Source: Citrus sinensis (lineage: Eukaryota > Streptophyta > Magnoliopsida > Sapindales > Rutaceae). Taken from it: a DNA stretch of 64,000 nucleotides. Positions 11,737 through 21,983 of the stretch are shown here, piece after piece (the first letter of the stretch is position 1; every line of letters starts with the position of its first letter). The position numbers were made by a program, and so were the translations under genes. The notes beneath the pieces were generated by a model. It had not been told where the DNA came from and ran no database searches. It was given only the letters and a program-made list of their open reading frames with translations. The stretch spans positions 38,149,501-38,213,500 of the forward strand of contig NC_068558.1 of NCBI RefSeq assembly GCF_022201045.2. Reading direction: 5' to 3'.

Positions 11737-14700
11737 ATGGCGGCAAAGTATGAAATTGAGAAATTTAACGGAAATAATTTTTCGTTGTGGAAAATGAAGA
11801 TGAAAGCTGTATTGAGGAAAAATAATTGCTTGGCAGCAATTGAAGAAAGGCCCATGGAGATAACTGATGACAAGTGGAACGAGGTAGACGGCAATGCCAT
11901 TTCTGATCTACACTTGGCACTTGCGGATGGAGTATTATCCAGTGTGGCAGAGAAAAATACGGCGAAGGAAATATGGGATACTCTCACAAAATTGTACGAG
12001 GCCAAGTCACTACACAATAAAATCTTCTTGAAGAGGAAACTCTATACTCTTCGAATGGCGGAATCTACAATGGTGACCGACCACATCAACACATTGAAGA
12101 CTCTATTTTCACAACTCACAACGTTGGGTCATAATATAGAGGAAAATGAACGTGCAGAGCTTCTACTTCAAAGTCTACCAGATTCGTATGATCAACTCAT
12201 CATCAACCTGACGAACAACAATCCAGTGGAGGGTCTAGTTTTCGACGATGTTGCAGCCTCCGTATTAAATGAGGAGAGCAGGCGAAAAAACAAGGAAAAC
12301 AGACAAGCAAGTTCGCAGCAAGCGGAGGCGCTATCGGTGACGAGAGGAAGATCAACAGAACGTGGCCCCAGTGGGAGTCAAAATCATGGTAGATCAAAAT
12401 CCAGAAGTAAGAAGAATGTTAAATGCTACAACTGTGGCAAGAAAGGGCACGTCAAAAAGGAGTGTTGGAGTAACCAGAAGAAAAGAGAGGGCAAAGAACC
12501 TGAGTCATCAAATGCTCAGGGGTGTGTAGCAAGTACCTCAGATGATGGCGAAATTCTCTACAGTGAGGCAACAACTGTTTCAGAAGGCAGAAAACGACTT
12601 TCTGATGTCTGGCTTATAGACTCGGGAGCTACCTGGCACATGACCTCTAGGAGAGAATGGTTCCACACATATGAACCTATCTCAGGAGGATCTGTATATA
12701 TGGGTAACGATCATGCCTTGGAGATCGCTGGTATTGGTACTATCAAAATAAAAATGTTTGATGGTACAATTCGCACAATTGGAGAGGTACGACATGTCAA
12801 CGGCCTGAAGAAAAATCTATTGTCTTTAGGACAAATGGATAGTCATGGGTACAGAACTCATGTGGAAAATGGAATTATGAAGATCGTTAAAGGCGCGCTT
12901 GTATTGATGAAGGCAGAAAAGATCGGTGCTAATCTATTCATGCTTAAAGGAGAAACACTACAGGAGGCTGATGCGTGTGTCGCATCAAATGGAGAAGAGT
13001 TAACGATGATGTGGCATCTCAAACTTGGCCACATGTCGGAACAAGGTTTGAAGATTCTCTCTGAGCGAAAATTACTTCCAGGGCTCAAATCGGTAAGTTT
13101 ACCATTTTGCGAGCATTGTGTTACAAGTAAGCAGCATAGATTAAAATTCAGTAGATCTATTGTTAGAAGTAAATGCATTCTAGACTTGATTCATTCTGAT
13201 GTTTGGGAATCACCGGATATATCCATGGGAGGTGCAAAGTACATGGTGACTTTCATTGATGATTATTCCAGAAGATGTTGGGTGTATCCAATTAAGAAAA
13301 AGTCAGATGTATTTCTAGTGTTTAAAGAATACAAAGCGCGGTTGGAACTTGAATCTGGTAAAAAGATCAAGTGCTTAAGGACGGATAATGGTGGAGAGTA
13401 TACAGACGGTGAGTTTCTTGCTTTCTGTAAGCAAGAAGGTATTCAGAGGCAGTTCACGGTGGCATACACTCCTCAACAAAACGGAGTGGCGGAGCGGATG
13501 AACAGAACTCTTACAGAAAGAATAAGAGCTATGTTGAGGACTGCTGGTCTACCCAATTCATTCTGGGCAGAAGCAGCCAAAACTGCATGTTATATAGTAA
13601 ATCGATCGCCATCTACAGCTATTGGGCTGAAGACAGCGATGGAGATGTGGACTAGAAAGCCAGCTGATTATTCCTACCTACATGCATTTAGATGTCCTGT
13701 GTACGTGATGTACAATGCCCAAGAAAGAACAAAGCTGGATCCAAAATCTAGAAGATGTATCTTCTTGGGGTATGCTGATGGAGTAAAGGGGTATCGTCTG
13801 TGGGACCCCACTGCCCACAAGATCGTCATTAGCAGAGATGTTATCTTTGTAGAAGATCAACTGCAAAGGAGAGATGAGGATGATGGCACTACAAAAGAAA
13901 AGTCAGAGACTGTGCCAGTATATGTGGAAAATAATCTAGAAGATTCAGATTCTTCTGAAGCAGCACCAGAGCACGAGGAACAAGAACCAGTCGAGTCTGA
14001 GGCTCCAGAAGTTCGTCGGTCAACTCGTGAGAGACGACCACCGACGTGGCACTCTGAGTATGTCACAGAAATCAACATTGCATACTGTCTTCTAACAGAG
14101 GATGGAGAGCCTTCAACTTTCCATGAAGCTTTAAATAGCTCAGATGTTGCTTTGTGGATGACAGCAATGCAGGAAGAAATTGAAGCTCTACACAAGAACA
14201 AGACATGGGAACTTGTACCACTACCACACGGAAGAAAAGCCATTGGAAACAAATGGGTATACAAGATCAAACGTGATGGCAATGACCAAGTGGAGCGGTA
14301 TCGTGCGAGATTGGTGGTGAAAGGATATGCTCAGAAAGAAGGTATTGACTTCAACGAGATATTTTCGCCGGTGGTTCGACTCACAACAGTCAGAATAGTT
14401 TTGGCAATGTGTGCCACATTTGACCTACATCTAGAGCAGTTAGATGTGAAAATTGCATTTCTTCATGGAGAACTTGAAGAAGAAATATATATGCTCCAAC
14501 CAGAAGGTTTTGCAGAAACAGGAAAAAAGAACTTGGTTTGCAGGTTGAACAAATCTCTATACAGTCTCAAACAGGCGCCGAGGTGTTGGTATAAGAGATT
14601 TGATTCCTTCATAATGAGCCTTGGATACAACAGACTCAGTTCAGACCATTGTGCATATTACAAGAGGTTTGAAGATAATGATTTCATCATTTTGCTGTTG

Positions 14701-15666
14701 TATGTGGATGACATGTTGGTAGCAGGTTCCAACAAAGATCGAATCCAAGAATTGAAGGCACAGTTGGCTAGGGAGTTTGAAATGAAGGACTTGGGACCAG
14801 CAAACAAGATTCTAGGGATGCAAATTCACCGAGACAGAAATAACAGGAAAATTTGGCTTTCACAGAAGAATTACTTGAAGAAAATCTTGCGACGCTTCAA
14901 CATGCAAGATTGTAAGTCAATTTCTACCCCACTTCCTGTTAATTTCAAATTATCCTCAAGTATGTGTCCTAGCAATGAAGCGGAGAGGAAGGAGATGTCT
15001 CGAGTACCGTATGCATCAGCAGTGGGAAGTTTAATGTTCGCTATGATATGTACAAGACCGGACATTGCACAAGCAGTGGGAGCAGTCAGTCGATACATGG
15101 CGAATCCTGGCGGAGAGCATTGGATAGCTGTGAAGAGGATTCTGAGATACATCAGAGGAACCTCAGATGTTGCATTATGTTATGGAGGATCAGAGTTTAC
15201 TGTCAGGGGCTATGTGGATTCAGATTTTGCAGGAGACCTTGATAAAAGAAAATCCACTACTGGTTATGTGTTTGCACTTGCAGGAGCAGCTGTAAGCTGG
15301 GTTTCGAAACTGCAGACCGTTGTGGCTTTATCTACAACAGAAGCAGAGTACATGTCAGCTACACAAGCTTGCAAGGAAGCTATTTGGATACAAAGGTTAT
15401 TGGAGGAGCTCGGGCACGGACAAGAGAAAATTTCTGTATTTTGTGACAGTCAGAGTGCCTTGCACATTGCAAGGAATCCAGCCTTTCATTCCAGGACAAA
15501 GCACATAGGAGTTCAGTATCACTTCGTTCGTGAAGTAGTGGAAGATGGAAGTGTGGATTTACAGAAAATCCATACTAAGGAGAACCTAGCAGATGTTTTG
15601 ACCAAGCCGATAAATACTGATAAGTTTGTCTGGAGTAGATCCTTTTGTGGCCTAGCAAAAACGTAG
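11737..15666 (+). CDS. Copia Gag-Pol polyprotein (intact)
   Basis: 1,309 aa if read from ATG 11,737 (MAAKYEIEKF, a typical Copia Gag start); the frame is open upstream to 11,665. Domains in order: Gag with a CCHC knuckle (C230, C233, H238, C243); aspartic protease DSG (295-297); pre-integrase HHCC zinc region followed by the integrase core with D488, D550, E586 (DD35E); reverse transcriptase with D903 and YVDD (989-992); RNase H with D1161, D1163 and E1204. The order protease-integrase-RT-RNase H is diagnostic of Ty1/Copia. No stop or shift interrupts it. The usual MDVKTAF motif in RT reads LDVKIAF, a conservative variant. Likely made as a single polyprotein and cleaved by its own protease. 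Confidence 0.97.
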   Translation: MAAKYEIEKFNGNNFSLWKMKMKAVLRKNNCLAAIEERPMEITDDKWNEVDGNAISDLHLALADGVLSSVAEKNTAKEIWDTLTKLYEAKSLHNKIFLKRKLYTLRMAESTMVTDHINTLKTLFSQLTTLGHNIEENERAELLLQSLPDSYDQLIINLTNNNPVEGLVFDDVAASVLNEESRRKNKENRQASSQQAEALSVTRGRSTERGPSGSQNHGRSKSRSKKNVKCYNCGKKGHVKKECWSNQKKREGKEPESSNAQGCVASTSDDGEILYSEATTVSEGRKRLSDVWLIDSGATWHMTSRREWFHTYEPISGGSVYMGNDHALEIAGIGTIKIKMFDGTIRTIGEVRHVNGLKKNLLSLGQMDSHGYRTHVENGIMKIVKGALVLMKAEKIGANLFMLKGETLQEADACVASNGEELTMMWHLKLGHMSEQGLKILSERKLLPGLKSVSLPFCEHCVTSKQHRLKFSRSIVRSKCILDLIHSDVWESPDISMGGAKYMVTFIDDYSRRCWVYPIKKKSDVFLVFKEYKARLELESGKKIKCLRTDNGGEYTDGEFLAFCKQEGIQRQFTVAYTPQQNGVAERMNRTLTERIRAMLRTAGLPNSFWAEAAKTACYIVNRSPSTAIGLKTAMEMWTRKPADYSYLHAFRCPVYVMYNAQERTKLDPKSRRCIFLGYADGVKGYRLWDPTAHKIVISRDVIFVEDQLQRRDEDDGTTKEKSETVPVYVENNLEDSDSSEAAPEHEEQEPVESEAPEVRRSTRERRPPTWHSEYVTEINIAYCLLTEDGEPSTFHEALNSSDVALWMTAMQEEIEALHKNKTWELVPLPHGRKAIGNKWVYKIKRDGNDQVERYRARLVVKGYAQKEGIDFNEIFSPVVRLTTVRIVLAMCATFDLHLEQLDVKIAFLHGELEEEIYMLQPEGFAETGKKNLVCRLNKSLYSLKQAPRCWYKRFDSFIMSLGYNRLSSDHCAYYKRFEDNDFIILLLYVDDMLVAGSNKDRIQELKAQLAREFEMKDLGPANKILGMQIHRDRNNRKIWLSQKNYLKKILRRFNMQDCKSISTPLPVNFKLSSSMCPSNEAERKEMSRVPYASAVGSLMFAMICTRPDIAQAVGAVSRYMANPGGEHWIAVKRILRYIRGTSDVALCYGGSEFTVRGYVDSDFAGDLDKRKSTTGYVFALAGAAVSWVSKLQTVVALSTTEAEYMSATQACKEAIWIQRLLEELGHGQEKISVFCDSQSALHIARNPAFHSRTKHIGVQYHFVREVVEDGSVDLQKIHTKENLADVLTKPINTDKFVWSRSFCGLAKT

Positions 15667-15730
15667 GCAACATGTTTATGGCGAAGAAGAAAGGATGATG
15701 TGGAGATTGATTGATTTTCAATCAAATCTC

Positions 15731-15743
15731 CAAGTGGGAGAAA
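15731..15743 (+). other. Copia polypurine tract
   Basis: A purine-rich stretch, caagtgggagaaa, directly precedes the 3' LTR, the expected site for plus-strand priming. Confidence 0.8.
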
Positions 15744-16250
15744 TGTCAAAGGCTGGTGGCCACAAAGCCAATTCAAGTTGGCTTTGACAAGCCGGCCAAA
15801 GAAAATGGTGATGCCGGCCAAAGAAAATGGTGCCATCCAAATAAGAAGTTGGCAACAACATTTGAAATATATACATATATATATTAATTTAATAGCCATT
15901 TTTTGGCTATAAAAGGAAGAGCTCCCTAATTCATTTTATTCCAATCTTGAGAGGCAATTTTTTGTAGAGAGAGTTGAGAGTTGAGAGAAGTAATTCTTGC
16001 AAGAGAAAATAATTTTGTGTGCTTAGTGATTTGAGAGTTTGGGTGTATTGGGGTTTTGGGTAGTGAGCTAAAATACTACAATACTTGTAACTTCTTTTCA
16101 CTAGTATAATATTTCTTTCTGTCTTCGCCCGTGGACGTAGGCTAAAAGCCGAACCACGTAATTTCTGGTATTCTCTTTTGTGCTTGTTCTTTATTTTTCT
16201 ATCAATTTTACTTTAGCTGCGTGTCTGCTTCACCCACCAATTTCCTAACA
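15744..16250 (+). repeat. 3' LTR of the Copia element
   Basis: 507 bp, matching the 5' LTR except for one substitution seen by eye. It ends CCTAACA directly before the target duplication ATGGA. Confidence 0.97.
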
Positions 16251-16255
16251 ATGGA

Positions 16256-17164
16256 GTTAAACTTTTGTTGGTTGGTGTTGCAAAAAAAAAATGCAGAAGG
16301 TCAATAATAGACAATAGGATTTTAGTTAAATAATTCCGGCAATTGGAAAGCTCAGGAAGCTTGAATAGGTCAAATAAACATGGCTAATAAACATGGCTGT
16401 AAGAGAGCACGACAGTGGTAGAGCATGGCTGCAGGAGACACGACAATAGGAGAGCACAACTATTGGAGATAAGTTTAGTTGAAAAAGCCTAGTTGTTGAA
16501 TCTACCAGTTGTTGGAAGCCTTATTCATGGTTATTAAAATAAGAAGAATCTACAAGCTCCAAAAGCTCAACTTGAGTTTGAGAAATATAGAAGTGTTGGA
16601 GTAAATTTTGACTCCAGATAAAACTTTAATTAAGTGATAAAGATCATTAGAAGGAGGAGTTGTGGAGGATTTGGGTTATTTAAGTTGTATTATAAGCAAA
16701 AAGTCCATTATAGTCATTATACAATAGTGAAAAAATATATATATTTTTAAATCTGTGAACGTAGGCCAAGTGTTCAACCACATAAATTATTTGAGTATTT
16801 TTCATTATATCGCCCCATTTATTATTTCTCTAGTTCACACAAATTTATATCTTATTTATTATATCGCCCACTTACTTATTTCTCTAATTAACCGAAAATC
16901 TATGTCAACCGTTGGTATTTTTAGTTAGTTTTGGAAACTTATGCTTTTGGCGGCTAACAAGAAAAACTACAAATAATTGAAATTCCATCCTTTAACTTTT
17001 TTAAATGCCATGTATCAAAATCTCTCATAAAAATTAGCAAAAATTGGATTAAGTTTGGATCCAAGTCCTTAATATAAGCCCTAAAAAATAAGTGAGCATT
17101 TATATGCAAGTAAAATATTTAAATCGAAGCCAACCTTCATCAAAATATTTAAATCGAAGCTAAC
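16256..17164. other. Right of the Copia element: possible older LTR remnant
   Basis: Near 16,750-16,800 lies a block (gtgaacgtaggccaagtgttcaaccacataaatt) that resembles the CGTGGACGTAGGC...GAACCACGTAA core of Copia LTRs in this window. This stretch has no match in intron 3 of copy B. It may be an older LTR into or beside which the young Copia element inserted. Borders were not found. 17,050-17,164 returns to methyltransferase intron. Confidence 0.4.
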
Positions 17165-18436
17165 TTTGATCAAAATGGCATCCCCCTTTGGAATTCTTTC
17201 CAACATAATCCCACCTATATGTTTCACACCTACATATATATACCACATGCGGATAAGAAAAATATTGAGCTTGTGAAAGTTCAAATAAACAATGGTAGAA
17301 TTTAATAATTAGTAGAAAGCATACCGGAATAAGATGAGGAATCTTGAATAACATGAGACAAGTCAAAATTAACACCTTTAATATGAAGATAATTAGAAAT
17401 GATTATATTAACGTTGACTCCAAGGCCACCACCGACATCCACCAGCTGCTTAATTTGCTCGAAGCCCTTAGAAGAGTCTATGATTCTATTCGTAACTATG
17501 CTAGTGTGATTCAACATTGCCTTATTGAAAACTCCATTGAATCTAAAATCATTGCCCGCATACTCATAGAATCCGGTTCCATGAACCTTATTGAATGAGA
17601 TTCCTCCTTCGAGAACTGCGTCTGTCAGCTTACACCTAAATGTTCAACAGAGACTGTTATTACACACACAAAAAGGCATTGTCAGCGATTAATCTAATTA
17701 AAAGTGAAGTGTTTTTCAGAAAAATCTTATCAATTTGTTCTTTTAATTTATTATTAGAATGGAATTAAAATATAAAAAAAATATAAACTCCAACTAATTT
17801 GCGTAAATACAAAAAAATAATACATATACAGTTCGTGTGTCTTTTTTTTTTAAATCATTTAATTTAGTTCAAATCTCTTTAAAAGATAATCTATACTTGT
17901 CTAATTAGCGAGGAACAATTAATAAGAATGTAAACAATTTGTAAGAATGTACATGAGAGAATATAAAGTATCAAAGACTTTCTCATCTTCTTTTGGCTTC
18001 AAATCTGCATATTGACTTTTGGATTGGAAAAATGATTAAAAATAAAAGAGATTTGATGTTAATAAGACAAACCATATATCTCGTAAGGCTTGGTCTCAAG
18101 CCATGGCCTTGAGGGACAGAGTGAAACACCATCTCGATTAAGCACAAAGTATTTGGCCACATGTGCAAGACCATACAGCCTCTGATCATCACCAGCTGAA
18201 GTGCAACGAAGCACTCGGTGGGTCACAAGTAAGCGAAGGATCCGATCAAGCATCACCGCTGCATTCGGGTTGCTGCTCGGCATCTGTGCTGCAATTTCTA
18301 CTGCTGAGATTTTGGCCGTTGGACCTGCTTTGGCTATAATCTCAAAGACTCCAAGCTCTGATGCTGCTTGCATAGCTGCAGGTAACACTATGCTCATTGC
18401 CGGTTGCATGGCCAATGAATAAGTCTCTTCTTCATT

Positions 18437-18705
18437 TTAATACTCTATTTATCATGAAACTTACTTTCTTTATTTATATATAGTCATTCTTTAGCACAGG
18501 TGTCGTCATTTTTTAAAATATAGATTTGAGATTTCATAATATTGTGAGACTTTTACTACATTGTAAATTAAATAATTTTTCAACAGTTCATAATGTTATA
18601 AAAACCTGACACAACATTGTGAAACTCTAAATCTCCTGTAACTAAAAATGATTATATTTAATTTGCGTTGTATTAATAATCGTAGTTGAGTGCATGATAT
18701 ACTTT
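18437..18705. other. Upstream flank of copy A
   Basis: 18,440-18,480 matches copy B DNA beyond its solo LTR (24,916 onward). ATTTA at 18,447-18,451 is the empty target site of that LTR. The rest is non-coding up to the LINE fragment. Confidence 0.7.
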
Positions 18706-20110
18706 GTGGGGAGAGCTTGGGAGCCTACCAAACGTGGTCTTTGCTGGTCTATTGGTGATGGAACGACTGTGCGATTTTGGTGGGACTGTTAGGTGATCCA
18801 TGATCAACCTTTGGCGAACTTAGCTCTTTCTAGCATTCCCATTGATATAAGTTTTCAACCTGTTGCTCAGTTTACGCTTTCGGATGGTTCTTGGAACTGG
18901 AACAAATTCAGCCATCGCCTGCCCCATCACGTTTTGTTACGGATCCCTTCCATCATTCCTCCGACCCCGAGCAATGGTACTGACAAATTTTATTGGGTTG
19001 TATCCTCTTCGGGTCACTTCACTGTTCGTTCAGCTTATATGCTTCTTGCTAAGCCGTGGCTATTTGAGGAGAGTTCGGTTTGGAAGCTAGCTTGGTCATG
19101 GAAAGGACCGCAGAGGATTAGAGTTTTTATTTGGCAAACCCTTCATTCCAGACTCAAGACTAATTGTGAGCTTGCTTCTCTGGGAATAGCTATGGATGCA
19201 GCTTGCGATCGTTGTGGCTTTGTCAGGGAGGATACGCTTCATGTGCTGCGCGACTGCCCCTATTCAATGGCAATTTGGAAGCGTCTTTTGGTTAATGTAA
19301 CTCACCAAAGATTCTTTTTGGATGGCTTCAAAGATTGGTTGGTTTCTAACCTCCATATGGCTAGCTCTCATGGTGATACACTATTGTGGTCGTTAACTTT
19401 TGGGGTTGTCATTTGGCGGCTGTGGTTCTGGCGAAATAAGTTCATGTTTAATCATGATAAGTGGGCAAGTGATCATATCATTTTGGATATCTCCTCGCGG
19501 GTTGCTGAAATTCAAAGATGCTTCAACAACTCTTTCAATGCTGGGAAGAGACTTGTTGAGAAGTGGATCCGTTGGAGCTCTCCAACCTGGTCGTGGGTTA
19601 AGTTGAATACTGATGGTGCTTGGAAGGATTCCGGTGTTGCAGGAGCGGGAGGCCTTGTTAGGGATTGCAGGGGAGTTTGGCAGATTGGGTTCTGCATCAA
19701 TCTTGGTGCTTGTTCTGTTCTTACGGCGGAGTTGTGGGGTTTGTACCACGGGCTTTGCATGGCTTGGCAAAGAGGGTTTCGACGGATTTGGGTGGAAGTT
19801 GATAGCAAACCTGTTACTCAAATTTTGGCGAATCCGACCACTCCTGTTAATGAGCATCACTCTCTCATCCTTACCATTCGTGAGCTGCTCAGCAGGGACT
19901 GGATTGTGAGGGTGAACCACATCTATAGAGAAGCAAACATAGCGGCAGATTTTCTGGCTTCATTTAGTTTGTCTTTTCCTTTAGGCTTGCAATTACTTAT
20001 GCTCCTCCTATTTTACAGAGCATTTTTAATAATGGTGTTTTTGGGGTTGCCCACTCCCGTTTAGTGGTCTTTAGCTCTTTTAGAGTCCATTATCAATTTA
20101 AAAAAATATA
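18706..20110 (+). mobile_element. 5'-truncated LINE (zf-RVT plus RNase H end)
   Basis: The frame around 18,730-18,790 reads GLCWSIGDGTTVRFWWDC and then a TAG stop where LINE proteins usually continue. The open frame 18,793-20,064 follows with a zinc-binding reverse-transcriptase domain (CDRCGF...DTLHVLRDC) and a non-LTR RNase H domain (TDGAWKDSG, EVDSK, REANIAADF). Only the C-terminal part of ORF2 is present, and the catalytic RT core is missing. A short A-rich tail (tttaaaaaaat) ends near 20,105. Dead on arrival, as is usual for LINE copies. No clear target duplication was found. Confidence 0.85.
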
Positions 20111-20206
20111 AATCTTCATTTATTTCGGATAAAAAAACTCAAAAAATAACAAAATAATTACGGAGAAAAATTCTCCTACCACCTCGATACTTATCATATT
20201 TAATTT

Positions 20207-20389
20207 TTTTTTTTTGTGTAAGTCGTTTGGTATCCGGCGACCGTATTGGGTTCTGATTAATCCGAATTCGGGGTGTAGTCACAATTAAGGCTCTTTATCC
20301 CTCCCAAATGGTGTGTTTAGTAAAAATCGAATTCAAGAGTTCTTCCCACAAACTCAATCTGCACTGCCAACTGAGCCACAACCATTTGG
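20207..20389 (-). mobile_element. tRNA-derived SINE
   Basis: On the minus strand the head carries an A box TGGCTCAGTTGG (20,367-20,378) and a B box-like GAATTCGATTT (20,324-20,334), with an A-rich tail at the low-coordinate end. A 13-bp target duplication TCATATTTAATTT flanks it (20,194-20,206 and 20,390-20,402). It lies in the upstream flank of copy A, and the matching flank of copy B lacks it. It would have been transcribed by RNA polymerase III and mobilised by a LINE. Confidence 0.88.
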
Positions 20390-20402
20390 TCATATTTAAT
20401 TT

Positions 20403-20900
20403 ACTTTTGTACTTATCTTTTTTTTTTCCTTCATAGTTACCATAAATGCAACACACCCCATCTCAAAAGCAAAAATAAAAATATATTCAAACGATTACCA
20501 CATGGGACTTGCGAGATTCAATTGGCCGTGACACTTACCGTTTTTAGTTGTTACCATATATGCACGACAACGGACACTCATCCCATCTTTAATTTTTTTA
20601 TTTTATTTTATAAAATGTGGTGAAAAAAGAAATCACCAATTTTGAGGTACTCGTTATTTATCAAAAATCATCTTTTAAATTTTAGTAAATATTTATATAA
20701 AGATTTTGAAAACTTCCATATTCTAAAATGTGCAAATATTTGCACTAATTTTTTATTATATGTACACGTAGAATATAACACATTGAATATAATAATTTAG
20801 TGAACCATATTGTTCACATTATAATGCAAGACTGCTAGGTGATATTGTTTAATTTATCCATAGCTTCGTTATTTGTGGATGTTTTAGTTGGGAGTGGACG
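20403..20900. repeat. Distal 5' flank of copy A (matches 24.95-25.68 kb)
   Basis: Blocks such as ttcaaacgattaccacatgg, ttggccgtgacactta and caattttgaggtactcgtta recur upstream of copy B. This marks the outer edge of the duplicated unit. Copy B holds more repeats of the first block. Non-coding. Confidence 0.7.
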
Positions 20901-21983
20901 AAGTCGCTTCCTAAACAACCTTATCAACCCGTTGTTGTTATTTAAAAAAAAATCTCATCTTAAAAAAATAATAAGAATTGATTTTTTTTAAATTTTCGTG
21001 ATCAGTTCATTGTCACTAACCTGAATTTAAGAAAGAATAATATTAATTAGTTTCAATTAATGACTATTTGAATAGTATGTTTATGGTTATCATTTACTTG
21101 AAAACTTCAAGGTTTATAAATGCGTGTAATTATTTGCACCCTCAAATATGCTTTTAATGTTGTATACGTAAGATATAATTGTTAAGGATAATCTAATGTA
21201 AGCAAATAAAGTATTATTACACTTGGGACTCATCTAGGAAACCCAACTTACTACTATCTTATTTTATAATAATGTTTTTATCTCTATTTAAACAGGTAAA
21301 GTTCACCAATGCATAAGATATGAAAGTCCATTTTTCAGCAATAGGGGTAAAACTGTCAATTGAAGCATACCTTCAAGAATTCATCACCAAAATTAAGAAA
21401 TAACACATAATGTCTGCTATAATAAATATCGATCTATAATTACAGATTGTTATATAAGTGAGAAAAGGTGCATTCCATTGTGTACTCATTTTAAAGTCAC
21501 CCTAGTAATTGAGTGTAAATAAAGAGAGAATGACACTTTAGTCCCCCAGTGAGAACTAATCCCTTGATAGATTTTAAAGTGTCATAATGTGTGATAAAAA
21601 AAAAAACACAATGTTAAAGTGTAAAACATGCCTTTTAATAGATAACATAGGTCGTTTTAATTGGTAGAGGCTTCGAAAAGTCAATTTGTATGTGACAATT
21701 AAAGATCACTTTTATCCTTCAACAATTTATTTTTCAATTTTTTTTCTAACATCAGGGATTAAATACACATTAAAAATCTATATGGAAGTAATAAAAATAA
21801 AATTTAGAGAGTCTAAAGTGTCACTCTCCCATACATGAAAAACAAATGTAACACACGAAACATGTTTTTATTACAACAGTAAGTAGGTAATTCAATGCGA
21901 CCGTACTGTCCAATATTATTTTTCTGTCGAGAATCACAACCAATAATTAATACCATAACTAGGTAAGCAAGCATGTAATTTAA
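20901..21983. other. Unit boundary and 3' flank of copy B
   Basis: 20,901-21,040 is spacer. From about 21,050 the sequence repeats 8,986-9,907, the 3' flank of copy A. 3' UTR signals of copy B would lie next to 21,984. No other gene is seen. Confidence 0.7.

Larger units (their letters stand above)
10815..16250 (+). mobile_element. Complete Ty1/Copia LTR retrotransposon
   Basis: A 5,436-bp element with 507-bp LTRs, a 5-bp target duplication ATGGA (10,810-10,814 and 16,251-16,255), a primer-binding site, a polypurine tract and one uninterrupted gag-pol frame. By eye the LTRs differ at a single position (C near 11,164 versus T near 16,093), so the insertion is recent. It lies in intron 3 of methyltransferase copy A, antisense to that gene. 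Every part needed for autonomous retrotransposition of this class appears present; whether it is transcribed is unknown. Confidence 0.97.
9908..18436 (-). pseudogene. COMT-like O-methyltransferase pseudogene, copy A
   Basis: Exons by comparison with intact copy B: exon 1 18,073-18,436 (5' truncated), exon 2 17,325-17,635 (open, with the SAM site LVDVGGGLG), exon 3 17,165-17,229, exon 4 9,908-10,204. Damage seen: the first codons including the ATG are missing, and a stop lies just upstream in frame. One base is lost late in exon 1 (near 18,110). Exon 4 has a +1 then a -1 shift (near 10,050 and 10,080). The first exon 4 codon is Ser in place of Trp, and GDEH has become GNEH. Intron 3 has grown to about 7 kb because a full Copia element sits in it. 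Exon 3 is preceded by a short tandem duplication (about 17,128-17,160). It is almost certainly non-functional. Confidence 0.88.

Noticed and set aside
11691..14282. Several antisense frames of 100-140 codons
   Set aside because: They lie opposite the Copia gag-pol gene and are shadows of its codon pattern.
19393..19920. 175-codon minus-strand frame
   Set aside because: Opposite the LINE RNase H frame; composition is that of a reverse reading.
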